From contig CM018688.1 in NCBI GenBank assembly GCA_009363875.1, positions 53,855,001-53,919,000 on the forward strand: a stretch of 64,000 nt of DNA, given 5' to 3'. The DNA comes from Mikania micrantha. Lineage: Eukaryota; Streptophyta; Magnoliopsida; Asterales; Asteraceae. A program made the translations under genes and the position numbers. The notes below the pieces were generated by a model. It was not told the origin of the DNA and searched no databases. It was given only the letters and a program-made list of their open reading frames with translations. Shown piece by piece: positions 32,824 to 45,500 of the stretch. Each line of letters begins with the position of its first letter. Position 1 is the first letter of the stretch.

Positions 32824-33160
32824 TGGAACTTCTCTTTGTTTCATGTGGGTTGACAGTTTTAACACTTTTACTTCAAATTTTTCAAAATGGTCATTATACT
32901 ATCTGTTGTTTGACAATTTAACCATTTTGCTACATGTGGTTTAATAGTTTTAACCATTTTGCTCCATGTGGTTTCGAAAAAAAATGGAGTATAATAGAGA
33001 CATATTGGAAAAGTTTGGAGCAAAATAGTTAAACTGTCAAACCATAGGGAGCAAAATGGTTAAACTGTCAAATCACAGGGAGCATAATGACCATTTTGAA
33101 AAGTTTGGAGTAAAAGTGTTAAAACTGTCAAACCATAAGGAGAAAAAGAGAAGTTTTTCC
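32824..33160. mobile_element. Foldback MITE (337 bp)
   Basis: The two halves are imperfect inverted copies: 'acttctctttg' near 32829 pairs with 'agagaagt' near 33147, and 'caaaatggtcatta' pairs with 'taatgaccattttg'. The flanking TAAATTTT (32816-32823 and 33161-33168) is a probable 8 bp TSD, though low in complexity. It contains repeated phrases of the type 'catgtggtttaatagtttt', also found in the Mutator-type MITE at 53187. Confidence 0.7.
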
Positions 33161-33449
33161 TAAATTTTAAGTTCGTTTAAAACTTCTCAGAAAAGTTTAG
33201 CACACTTTGTTCTTAAGAAAAATTTACTTTGAAAAATAGTTTTATCTTGTGTTTGTGAAATGATTTTAAATATTAAGACGTATGATAGATAAGTTTTATT
33301 AAACATATCAAATGCATTGAAGAAGACGTATGCATTGGATATAGAATTGTACCATACAACTTCATTATTTTTTTAGCAAATCAGATAACCCTAACAAATA
33401 AATAATAAAGATTGAACAAAAGTCCTTTATGAAACAATTCAACAACTTA

Positions 33450-34001
33450 GGCCTTGTTTGTTTTTTTTTATAAAAGGTCTGCGCATGCTCTTATGTCTGC
33501 GTCGCGCAGACCACGCGCAAACGATAGCATATGCAGACTGTTTGGTGCAGATGTGGACCAACTACTTTTAAGATCTTCTAAGGTCTGAAGAGACTACCCA
33601 CCACCGTCGGCCACCATCTCCGGCCACCGCTGCCGCCGAGCCCTGCCGCCCACCCCCGCCGCCCCACCCCCGCCGGCCATCCCCGCCACCCATCGCCTCC
33701 GGCCACCGCTGCCCCATCCCCTTCTGTCACCCCCGCCGCCCACCCCCGCCGACCGCCGCCGCCGCCCCACCCCCTCCGGCCACCACCACCGCCAGTCACC
33801 CCATCACCCACCACCGCCAGTCACCCCATCACCCCCACCGTACAACACCGCCAATTTACTTTAAGAGTCAACATACGTTAAACAACAAACACTCTTCTTC
33901 TTGCAGACTGCAAACACTTGGTCCATATCTTCTCCTCCAGATTTCTGCAGATGTGGTCCGCAGACTGCAGACATTTTACCTCTTAAAAAACAAACACCAC
34001 C
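33450..34001. mobile_element. Tourist-like (PIF/Harbinger) MITE (552 bp) with CCGCC-rich core
   Basis: 3 bp TSD TTA (33447-33449 and 34002-34004). The termini GGCCTTGTTTG and CAAACACCACC are inverted with two mismatches. Subterminal 'ggtctgcg' pairs with 'cgcagactgcag'. The core (33595-33850) is a C/G-rich CCACCGCC-type repeat, source of the Gly-rich translation 33578-33814, which is not a gene. Confidence 0.75.
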
Positions 34002-34289
34002 TTATTTGTTTAAGACCATCTGTAATACCCATCCCATTGAAATCCCACCCCACCGAAATTTTCTGTCACGTCATCACCCACTGGAAATCTTAAAACCATT
34101 TAATGGTCATCCCACTGAAAAACATTTCCTACTAAGCCACATCATCACCAATTTATAATTTTATTTGTTATTTTTTTAAGTTATAAATTAATAAGTAAAA
34201 TAAATAGCAAAATAAAAACGTTAAAATTAAAATAAAAATAAAAACAAAAACGTTACATTGCTAACATAAAAAAAAACAAATAAACGATA

Positions 34290-35395
34290 TCTATCAAATA
34301 TTTTCGCTCTTAATTTTCTCATAATCTCTCGTTTGTCGTCGCCAAGTTCTTGGGGAGGCACAGTACCCATAACTTTGAGGTCGGCTCGGAGAAGTCGGTC
34401 CTTGTGTTTTCTTTTTTGAAATTTTGTGAACTCTTCAAGTTGATGAGCGAGTTCGTTTGTTGTCGGGATAGAGGAGGACGTTTGACGACTCGAAGACGAA
34501 GCTCGTTTTGCCGTATCCCGTCTAGCCGGTCTAACCGGTTCCTGGATTTTGAATTCATCGTCTTCCTTGTCTTGTTCGAGGTTAACCGTATGTGCATCCG
34601 AACCCCCCGGTGAATATTCGTTCGTCTCGGAATTTTTAGTTCTTTTTGAAGAACTTTGGCCCTCAGTTAGCTTCTTGACAAAGAACGCAAAATTTTGGAA
34701 CGTCTTTTATCGCGGACCAAACAAGATAGTGGTTAAATGTATGATCGTTCGACTTTAGTCGATATTCTTTTTCCGCCCAACACATCTTCGTCGTTCATAC
34801 CGCTTTAGCGGTTGTTGGCACAGTTGTTGTAGATGCCACTAAACCGCATCAATTTCCCGCTCATATCTTTCCATTTGAATTTAGTTGATGATATTTGCAG
34901 TATTCTTGATTGGTATAACCCATCATCTCGTGGCAACTACCGGTTAATTTTTTCCAAAAGTTTTCGTACTTTTGCGAATTACCTTTGGTCTTGTTTTCGG
35001 AATTATCGATGTAACATCTTCCGAGCGCGGTTTCTGCATCATGAGTCCATGGTTTTGGTGCCGTTGGACCGCTACTTCCGCCCGTTTCCGTGTCTTTTAC
35101 TCACTTCCCTTTTTTCTTCATTTTTTGTGATTCTTGAGTCTCGAGCACGACATCATTAGACACAAAATCCGGTTCATGTCGGAATTGAGGCACACTTTGT
35201 TGAAAACCCGGTTGCGTGAAAGATGGAAAACCAGGTTGAAAGCTCAGTTGTGTGAAAGATAAAAACCCGATTTGAGGATTCGGTTGTTGCCATTGAGTGT
35301 TCGGGTTTTGTTGCATTTGAAACAAACACTTTCGGATTGTATCTGGGTCGTTCAACAAGTTGAAATCGGGGTTGTTTGAGTTTGGGTTCATCCAT
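34290..35395 (-). pseudogene. PIF/Harbinger ORF1-type Myb/SANT protein, decayed
   Basis: Starts MNPNSNNPDFNLLND (ATG near 35391), then a Gln/Pro/Phe-rich linker. A TGA at 35101-35103 precedes the trihelix/SANT-like region (PWTHDAETALGRCYIDNSEN, NFWKKL). Later, in shifted frames, SGIYNNCANN and a C-terminal part (TNELAHQLEEFTKFQKRKHK, PPQELGDDKREIMRKLRA) resemble the NAM-associated C-terminal domain of this family. At least one stop and two frameshifts break it. In Harbinger transposons this protein assists the transposase; no DDE transposase ORF is present here. Confidence 0.65.
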
Positions 35396-35868
35396 TAAAT
35401 AAGAGGGTAGATGATTTTAAAGAGTAAGAATTGTTTTTAAAGTGTGATTTTTTTATAAAATATGAAAGGATTTATATAGGGGACATAAAAAAAGGTTTTT
35501 TTTTCTTTTTAAAAATTTTGTTCATAAAGTGTGATTTTTTATAAAATATGGAAGGGTTTGAGTTTGGTTAACGTTCACAGTTTATACCAATGATTTATCA
35601 AACAATGCTAACATTTTTGTATAAGTATTACAAGCCACAACATAACTAGGCGACAAACTGAGTCGTGCATGTGGATATATGGGTTGAACTTGAAGACAAC
35701 ACAACCGACGTAAAATTCAAACACGACATAAATTTTCACAGTTATGCTAAGCACATCATGTTTAATTGGAAAACTTTATTTTATTTTATGTTTTTACATA
35801 TTAACACTCTAGATTTACAATAAACTAATAAAAGAACATGATTATGCATAATTTCATTTTATATATAT

Positions 35869-35961
35869 AACATAATATGCTCATTTCTTATTTGTGTTTT
35901 AAATTCTGACGTAAAACTCAATCTGTTTAAGCTTGGGCATAAGAAATGAGCATATTATGTT
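35869..35961. repeat. Perfect 23 bp inverted repeat (hairpin) downstream of the GLR gene
   Basis: Arms 35869-35891 and 35939-35961 are exact reverse complements and the loop is 47 nt. It lies 127-219 nt past the GLR stop codon on the transcribed side, so it could fold in the 3' UTR if the transcript extends this far. Confidence 0.9.
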
Positions 35962-36087
35962 TAACATAATGACATTTTCCGGTTTCTATAGTTATGTTAC
36001 ATCCATACACACATATACACACATCCATATACACGTAATAAAATATCTGTGTAACATATGAAATATAAAATCTAGTTTTAAATGAGA

Positions 36088-36528
36088 TCATACAGTTTGA
36101 GAACCTTGAGGATTATCATCATCTTTCTTGAACATGTTCTTGATGGCTTCTTCTTTCTCATCTATAAAATAACAAAAATTAAACACCACACCATAGCAGC
36201 CCCTGCTTGATGATGATGATGATGATGATTGTACGGATACGGGCGACCTCAGGTCTAGCATCTGCTTTTGTTTATAGTAAATATATTGACGGATGGTTTG
36301 CAATAAGAACAAAACCAAAGCAGTGACTGAGAAAATGCCACAAATCATGTATAAACCATAAAAACTGCTCATTTGCAGCTGATTAGGCTCGTTTTCAATG
36401 ACCACGCCACTTGAACAACCTCTTTCGCAAAACCATTTATCGTGGATTTCTTGAAGCTTTCCATTTTCGGAAAGTTGCATGATTGATAAGGATAGTGTGG
36501 TGGCAAGAGGTGAGTCTCTCTTAAATGC
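36088..36528 (-). CDS. GLR3-like: GLR last exon (end of S2, M4, C-tail)
   Basis: The acceptor TCTCAG precedes GCATTTAAGAG, giving AFKRDSPLA in phase 0 after ...SGWGF of the previous exon. Contains LSENGKLQEIHDKWF, the Cys pair of the S2 lobe (CERGC), M4 and a tail with eight consecutive serines. The stop is at 36088-36090. Confidence 0.92.
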   Translation of the reverse strand, partial: AFKRDSPLATTLSLSIMQLSENGKLQEIHDKWFCERGCSSGVVIENEPNQLQMSSFYGLYMICGIFSVTALVLFLLQTIRQYIYYKQKQMLDLRSPVSVQSSSSSSSSRGCYGVVFNFCYFIDEKEEAIKNMFKKDDDNPQGSQTV

Positions 36529-39500
36529 CTGAGATTAAAACAATATGAATAAATTAAAGGTTGTTTGTTCAAAAAGCTTTACAGAACAGTAAGCACTTGC
36601 TGGTGTGGATCATTTTTTTTTAAACCATGAGAACCTGTAATTAAAAACTCACATGAATCTGTCAACTTCCTACTAACAAACAAGATCAAGTAAATGATGG
36701 AATAGATACGATTGAATCCTCTGCCCTTCTCGTTTACGTATTCAACATATATAGGTTATAATTTTACAAATGACATCCCTATGCTATATAATAAAACATA
36801 ACCATATAAACCTATAACCAAATGACTATCTAGTCTAATATACCCCCTCAATCTAAGGAGGAGGATGACAAATGCTTAGACATGATCTGAAGTTGTTGAA
36901 TAACACCCTAAGTAATCCTTTTGTGAAGATTTATACTAGTTGATATCGCGATGGAACATGCAGAACATGAATCTAACCAGCCTGAACTTTGTCTCGAACA
37001 AAATGGATTTCAATTTCGATATGTTTGGTGCGTTGGTGTTGTATACCGTACATATAAATAGCGTTGACATTGTCACAATAAACGAGAGAAGCCTGTTAGG
37101 TAGGATGGCCGAGCTTGAGTAAAAGATTGCGAATCCCACAAGCTCAGCAACCACATTTGCAACCCCTACGTATTCAGCTTCTGTGCTAGACCAGGAGATA
37201 GTGGTTTGTCTTTTAGACAAGCACAAGATGAGATTGCATACTAGGAAGACCCAGTAACCTAAAGTAGAGTGACGGGTGTCGGGCAGCCTGCCCATCGGTA
37301 TATGCAATAAGAGACAAGAGGGGACTGTGATGGAGGTAAAGACCCATTGCCATTGTACCCTTTACATACCTTAAGATTCTCTTAATAGCATTTAAGTGAG
37401 ACGTGTGAGGAGCATGAATATGCATGCACACTTGTACGACATAAGAGATACCCGGACATGTAAACGTGAGGTATTGAAGGGCTTCGGCTAGACTGCGGTA
37501 AGGAGTTGGATCAGTTAGTAAATCCCCGTCTAGAGCACCAAGTTTACTTGCGATATCAACTGGCGTATGCATTGGATTGCAATTGGCCATCTTGACTCTA
37601 GAGAGTATGTCTAATAGGTATTGTTGATGGGATAGAAACATCCCATGAGCATCCTAGGTGACTGATATACCAAGAAAATAGCTGAGAGGACCAAGGTCAT
37701 TCATAGCGAACTTCGAAGATAGGAGACCCATAAAATGTTGTTTGAGAGATGCTTAGAAGTGGTTAGAATAATGTCATCAACATAAAGCAACATGATAGGT
37801 TGTGTCATGACCCTGTTTGTAGATAAACAATGAGTGATCACAAGAGCTATGTTGAAAGCCCGATGTGGTGACATAATCAGTAAAATTTTGGTATCATGCT
37901 CCCGAGGCTTGTTTTAACCCGTAAAGAGACTTTTGTAGACGGCACAAGTGATTAGGGTAAGAAGGATGACGATACCCCATCGGTTGATGCATATCAACGG
38001 TTTCCTCTAAGTTGCCGTGTAGAAATGCGTTCTTAACATCAGGTTGACTAATATCTCAACCTTGACAAAGCAATACTCAAAACAATCCAAATAGTAGCCA
38101 GTTTAACCACCGGACTAAAAGTTTCATGACAATCCACATCAACCTGTTGTGACATACCAATCGTGCTTTGTATCGTTCCAGAAAGCCATCCGATATTAGT
38201 TCATGTTTCAAAATCCACATACACCAAATAATATTCATATCTTGTCGACGAAGAACAAACTCCCATGTATTATTTTGAATAAGAGCTTTAAACTCATCAG
38301 TCATAACATGGGTCCAAACGGGTTTTGTAAGGGCCTCTGCTGGGTTACGAGGAATGAGCTCAATATCAACTACAATGTGAAGGTTGAGTGAGGTACAAGG
38401 TTTTGAGTTACCAGCCATACTATGGGTGGTCATGGTACGTTTTGAAGATGGAGTTGGTGGTGGCGGGGATGGTTGTGGTTTGTCAACCCAAATGTTTGGC
38501 CGGTCTCTGTATAGGCGGGTATTTGTTTGCAAAGGGGTAGCCGGTTGTGGATGGACCTGGGTAGTGTTTTGGTAGGTGATGTGGTGGTTGTTGTAGCAGG
38601 TTGAGCACGTGCAGGTGTTGTGTCAGAAGGGGAGTGGTGGGCTCAAGTTGGATGGTGGTAGGAGTATTGATCTCCGGTTGGGTGGGGAGAGGACTGGTTG
38701 TCTCGGTTTGGGCAAAGGGATTGGGTGGAGACACCTAACGAACCGAAATAAGATGACCAGATGTACGGATGTGGGTCCAAGGATAGGTTGGTGTGTAGAA
38801 ACTCATAATTAGAAGGAGAAATGTTGAGTTTAGAATAAGGAAACACGGTTTCATCAAACACAACGTGTCGTGATATGATGATTTTGCGAGTGGAGTTTGA
38901 AGGGTAACCAAGGAACATACAAGGAGAAGAACGACTTTGGAGTTTATTGATGGAGACAGACGGGATGAGAGGAAAACAAAGACAACCAAAAATGCGAAAA
39001 TGATCGTAAGATGGGTGTTTATTAATAGTGCATACGTGTATTTGTATATGTTTTATATTTAGATAATATTTAGTTTCTGATTATATAGGTGTGGAGATAA
39101 CTATTGTATTCCTTATATGTATCGAGATTAATGAAAGGGAGATTTCATGGGAAAAATATAATTTATGGTATTAGAGCCAAACCCTAATCTCCCCCTCTCT
39201 CTCAATTTTTCGTCCGATCTCCCACCCTACTTGGCCTCCGACTGCAATCGCATTCGCCAAGATTCATCCTGCTTTAATAGTATCCAACATCAAAACTCTT
39301 ATTCCGGTTGTCCTTGAAACCGAAAACAGCCCCTGTGGCTCCTGGTCTGAACTTTTTCGTATTCATTGCCGTGTCTACCAGGTCTATGACCATCTCCAGC
39401 CTATACCGACCCCTCCTCCACCTGCGGCCGATGCTGATAAAACCAAGATTGATGCTGCCAACGTCCTATGGGATCAACTGGATGCATTAGTCCTTCGATG

Positions 39501-42500
39501 GATCTATGAGACGATCTATACTGATCTTCATACGAGGCATGGACGGCCCTTGAAAACCTGTTTCAGGATAACAAATCCTCCCGAGCAATCTATCTCACAC
39601 AGAAGTTGTCATCCACACGTTTGGAGAATTTTCCCAACATGGCTGCGTATTGCTAGGCAATCAAGATGCTATCCGATCAGTTAGCCAATGCTGGAAAACC
39701 ACAAGACAATGTTGCCCTAGTTCTTCAAAAAATTTCCGGCCTCTCTGAACAATGTGAAGGCATCTCCATGCTCCTGCAACAAATATCACCCCTTCCTGAT
39801 TTCTATGGAGTGCGTTCCCGCCTCTGCATGGAAGAAACACGTAAACAGGAACAGTCCCGCATGGCTGCACAACAGTCTGGCACTGCTCTCACCACCTCAG
39901 CCCTGAAACAGGATTCTCACACCTATCCACGGCCTGACTTGACCCCCTTAGAGAGCGGACGGGGACGAGGTCGCAGCCGAGGCCGCGGCAGGGGCTGCAA
40001 CAGTTCTACCTGTGGCCGTGGTTCTCCACACACTCCCCACTTCTCGGCTCCAACAGGTGGATACTATCGGTGGATACCCAACCAAACTCCACCCCAATCT
40101 TCATGGAACTCTCAACCACAACAGTGGTTACCACCGAAGAATCAATAGAGTTCCACCCCCACCATGCCCGTACCCCTCTCGGCCACAACCATCTTCCACT
40201 GGCCTGCTTGGACCGCGCCCTTCAGCCTCCTATGCCTCAAGCTCTTACACTCCCACTGACATTGATCAGGCACTGCATACCATGACCCTCAATCCTCCTG
40301 ACAACACATGGTACTTGGACACTGGGGCAACAACACATATGACACACAATCAAGGTATTTTGCACTCAGTTTTTAATACGGGCATGTATAAAAATATTAT
40401 CATTTGGAATGGTAAAACCATCCCCGTACTAGGTCATGGCAATCACACATTACCTAAACCATATCCACCCTTATCCCTTAACCAAGTACTCTATTCACCT
40501 AAACTCGTCCCCGCGATGGTGGCCTAGTGGTAAGGGGATGGGAATCCATAATGGAGGTCTAGGGTTCAAAGCCCAGCACCACCCAATTTTCCCTGGGTCA
40601 CGCGATTTACCTCCCTCATGTTGGCCGTGGGACCGGTCGGTGAGGGGCGCCTAATGGTGGCGTTCACCATTTTTTTTTTATTCACCTAAACTCATTAAAA
40701 ACTTATATCCGTTAGACGACTTGCAAAGGATAATAAAATTTCAATTGAATTTGACCCTCATGGTTTTCTTGTGTAGGACCTCAAGACCCGGAAGTCTATC
40801 CTCCGATGCAACAGTGATGGCGACCTTTACCCTCTCACCTCTGACATCCTTAGCAACATTCAACCCCATTCTTCTTTTGCGGCTATCTCACAAGACATTT
40901 GGCACCAAAGACTAGGGCATTCCGGCCTGACCATTTTAAATGCTTTAAATAAATTTTCTTTCATTCAAGACAAAAATTTTGTGAACCTTGTGTTTTTGGT
41001 AAAAGTACTCGTTTGCCTTTTCATGATTCAATTAATGTTGCTTCTTTGCCTTTTGATATTATTCATAGTGACTTGTGGACTTCCCCCGTCCTTAGTACCG
41101 GGGGGGCATCGTTATTATGCATTGTTTTTGGATCATCATAGTAATTTTTTGTGGACATTCCCACTCAGCCGAAAATCACAACTCCGACATTTTTTCAAAA
41201 TTCCATACATTCATCCTTACTCAATCCTTTATTTATGATGGAGACGGTACGTGGGTGTTTGATTTTGTTTAGTCTTGGAAGGAAGAATATTAAGAAGGTA
41301 AGTTGCCATTTGAAGTGCATGGTGCCTAAACATAGGAGGTAAGGAAGCGTGTTTAAGGAGAGTACGAATGATATTATTTATAAATCGAATTTACATTCAA
41401 CTTTTCCGTTTTGGGAAGATGTGTGAGGACAAGAAAAACGAAATACCATATCATGTTGTGTGCAAAAATCATGAAATGCTTTGTTATTATATTCAGTGCC
41501 ATTATGACATTGAAAAGTTTTAATGGCACGTTCGAATTGGGTTTTGAGAAGAAAACGAAATTGTAGAAAAACAGAGAAGACAGAAGATTTAGTTGCAAGA
41601 GGAAATGTCCATAAATAGTTAGTGTAATCATCAAAAAAAAATAATATAATAACGATGGCCCCCCTCCCCCCAGCTAATAAGAGTCGGTGAAGTCCACAAA
41701 TCACTATGCACAATATCAAATGGTAAAATAGTACTAGAATTGGAATCATAAAATCGTAAATTCACATGTTTCCAAAAACACAAGAATGACATAATTTTTG
41801 CTAGAATTCGTGCGATAGAAAATAAAATTTTGATTATTCAAAGCACTAAGTAAAGAAGATCCGATATGTCCCAATCGTCGATGCCATAGATCTTGAGATA
41901 AGGCAGCAAAAGCAAGAGGATTGGTGACTTGGGCGGATGATGTTGTGAGAGGATAAAGATCTCTGATGCTGTCACATAGGAGGATAGGAATTCGCGTCCG
42001 GTAGTCCTTCACAAGAAAACCAAAAGGGTCAAATTCATTAGAAATTTTGTTGTCCGTGGTCAACCGACGGACTGATAATAAATTGATAAGTTTCGATGCC
42101 ACAAGGATTTTATTAAGCTGTAGGGGTGAGTAAGGCGAGGGGGAGTGTGGTGGACCCCGTATCGTGAATCGGTATTTGGTACCCATTGCCAACGACTATA
42201 AAGTTTTGTAAGCTATTATTTATATAATATGAAAGATTGTCTGTCGAGTGTGGCATATGATTAGTTGCTCCCATGTCGAGATACCAATTATGATCATAAT
42301 TGAGAGTCATGGTGTGCATGGCTTGCTCAATATTTGTAGTTGCATATGAAGCTTCACTGTTGGCATAAAATTGGGATGGAGGTGCACCAAGTATGCTAGC
42401 ATTGTTGCTACGTGGAGTCTTTATAGCAGGATAAGGTTCTAATGGTGCGTGCGGTCTGTTGTGTCCACCATTGTGCATATTGTTGCATTCATGGTGGAAG

Positions 42501-45500
42501 CTGAGAAGTGTGGGTTCCATGAGACCCCGGTGGCCTGTGGCTGTTGTTATGCCGTCTACCGCAACCCCGATCGCGACCCCCACGGCCATGTCCTCTAGAT
42601 TGACCATGATTGGAATCTGAATTAGTGTGGGAGTTGTAATAAGCCTGGGGTTGCAGAGATGAATGAGCATGAGCATTGGAGCCTGTAGGGGCTGTTGTGG
42701 TGGTGTGCAGAGCGGTATCCGGTTGATACTATTGAGCCTGGCAAGTCTCTTCCAAAATCAGTCGGGATCAAGCAGTGTAAAAATCAGGTAATGAGGATGT
42801 TTGTTGCAGCATCATGCCAACACCGTCAAGTTTGCTACCAGTAAGGCCATTAATTAATTAGAGAATCAATTGCTGATCAGAAACAAGTGCGTCTACATTA
42901 GCTAGTTGATCCAACAATACCTTCACTTGTTGACAATAGAAAGATGCAGTGGGGAAGGAGTCGAGTTTCATGCTGGAGAACCAACTCTGAAGGTGTAGGG
43001 CTCTGGAGCTTTTGTTGTCTTGAAATATATTGGCAAGGGCCTGCAGTGGCGGACCCAAAAAATTTTTTCATGGGGGGCGGAAATTTTTAAGTTCGTTTAA
43101 GTATCACTATATATTTGATTTTTTTCTCTTCTGTTCAGGTCGGGTTGGGCCGAATCGGGTCGGGTTATGTTAGGAAAAAAGACAATCAAACTAACTTTCA
43201 TATATAAAAACATAATAAAAATACAACACTTCTAAAGTTGTTCTCTACTGGGTTTTATTTTTAGAAATATATCCAAAACAATCTATGGAGACTTTTTAAG
43301 TAACTTTTCTTCAAAAAAACAAGAAAAACTATCACTTAAATTCTCTTCATATTTCCGATTATGCAAATTTAAGGGGGCGATTGCAAAATATTAAGGGGGT
43401 CGGTCAGGATTTTTACATATATATACTACTGAAAAAAAAATTTCAAGGAGGGCGGCCCCCCCCCCCCCCCCAAGCTTCAAGGTGGGTACGCCACTGGGCC
43501 TGCCAAGTTTGAACAATAGTAGATTTTGGCTTTAAGATGGTATGGAGTAGGTCATTGGATATAGTCCCATATATCCATAGTAAAATTATCACATCAAGAC
43601 GAGCCCAGAGAACCAGATCGACAGGAGGAGGCTAAGTAGCTTTACCAATAGCTTTGTCAATCGGTTTGATGACTTCAGAAGGAAGTATGCGTCAAGAACT
43701 TGAAACGCAGTGCAATGAATTTGAAAGAGGGCTGACCAAGAGGTGTAATGTGCATTTTCCATCTCCAAAGTAATGGGAATGAAGTTCTTGATGTTTGTGA
43801 TGATGACCGCCAGATGAATATTTGCCATAGGTGAAGAATTGAAGAATACATGAGAAAGGGCGATCGACTAGAGCAGGTGGGCGATAAGGTGTTGTTGGGA
43901 TAAGCAGCAGCGAGCGATGGAGAGAGGATACGCAGCAGCAATCGACGATGGTGAGAAGGAGCGACAACCGGTGGCAGTGGTAGGGCCGGCCTAAATGGTC
44001 GACAAAGCTGGTGATACCATGATAGAATAGATACGATTGAATCTTCTGCCCTTCTCATTTACGTATTCAACATATATAGGTTATAATTTTACAAATGACA
44101 TCCCTATACTATACAATAAAGACAATATAAACCTATAACCAAATGACTATATACTAAAATACAGCTTTTATTTTTCTGAGCAAAAGCCCTTTACCCAAAA
44201 AAAAATACAACTTTATGCTTTCAACTTTCAAGAGACTTATAGGTTGAAAACAAGTAGAAGCATGGTTCGAACCTAAGATCTCTACTAAAGAGAATCAAGC
44301 ATTTACAGCTACGCCACCCCATTATTGTCAATAACTGACAAGTCAATTAAAAACTAAGAAACAACCAACGGTTAAAAACATACCAGTATACCACCACTTT
44401 CACACGTCATAAATGTTAGTTTCCTAGAAAGCAGATTGCTATTCAAGCAAAAAAAGCAAGGGCTAATTACGTAATTACTCTAAAATGTACCTTAATTTCA
44501 CTTTTCTTCATTGTATACTTATAAATTTTATTTCCTATTGTATATAACAATATCATCCTTTCAATTGATTATTATTGCAAGTGACCTTGTATTGCAAGTA
44601 AAATGATGACTTGGCACCAAAATCTTGATGATGTGGTGTTGTATCGCCATCATTTTAAGTATCACAGAACATTACTTAAATAAATGGTTAAATATTGAAA
44701 GTATTGGACATACAATGAAAAAAAAAAAGATGATCAAAAAATTATAAAAAAAAAACATTTTTTTTTCCTGCATACAGTTATCAATTGGTAAAGTGAGTTT
44801 CAGTTTAGTCTTATCAACCCAAAAAATAAAACATCTTAAACATAAACTCTGAATTAGGTAAAACTATGGAAGCAGGTTACTTACAAATCCCCACCCGCTT
44901 CTAGTAAACGGTTGACCAACAATCGCAAAACCATCATGATCCATAAGAAATAACTCAACATAAGGAAGCTCATCAACTATGGCTGCCACCCCACCATTAT
45001 GTGGGCCCAACAGGAGTGCTCTTGCATACTCATCTGGTGACCCGAGTGGAATAAGGCTAGATCTAGGCACAAAAAGACTTTCAGCCAAATAAGTATATGC
45101 AAATGATCCAACTTGATACCCAATTGGCAAATGAGTAGCCACTAAACTATCAATTCCTGTGATTGGTGATGAAAGTTGTTGGACGGTAAGAATAGATGTT
45201 AAGCTTGCAGTGTAGCTTGATGTTATCACCATTAACAAAAATAGCCATACCACCATTACCATTCGTCCAAGTGGACTAACTGTATCTTCCTCTGCAATTT
45301 ATATAATGTGAGTTAATAATGATAAGTTGATTAAAGGATATTTGTTTCAAGTCTACCCAAGCATTCAACTTTTTCCAATAAGGTCACCCACATACTGAAA
45401 CTAATTTATAGATCACTCAGGTATGTATTTGGTTTCATATATACCACGGTTCCAACCAAAAACATATCGAATGAAAGAAACACCCTTAAAAAATTGGAAA

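Larger units (their letters stand above)
36695..44163 (-). mobile_element. Decayed composite copia element in the last GLR intron
   Basis: Short LTRs (36695-36842 and 44020-44163, starting TGAT(G/A)GAATAGATACG) enclose, on the minus strand, a PBS (TGGTATCAC, next to 44020), gag, protease, integrase, RT, RNase H and a PPT-like GAGGGGGTA at the left LTR. The LTRs differ at many sites and no clear TSD is seen. Frames are broken throughout. A second copia fragment (39023-41231), a SINE and a hAT MITE (43045-43495) lie inside it. It is in the sense orientation of the GLR transcript. Confidence 0.85.

Noticed and set aside
33578..33814. Glycine/tryptophan-rich 78 aa ORF (minus)
   Set aside because: It is the reverse translation of the CCACCGCC-type repeat core of a MITE. 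No domain or start context.
38384..38812. Gly-rich plus-strand ORFs at 38384-38812
   Set aside because: Antisense shadows of the Pro/Thr-rich integrase-RT linker of the minus copia element.
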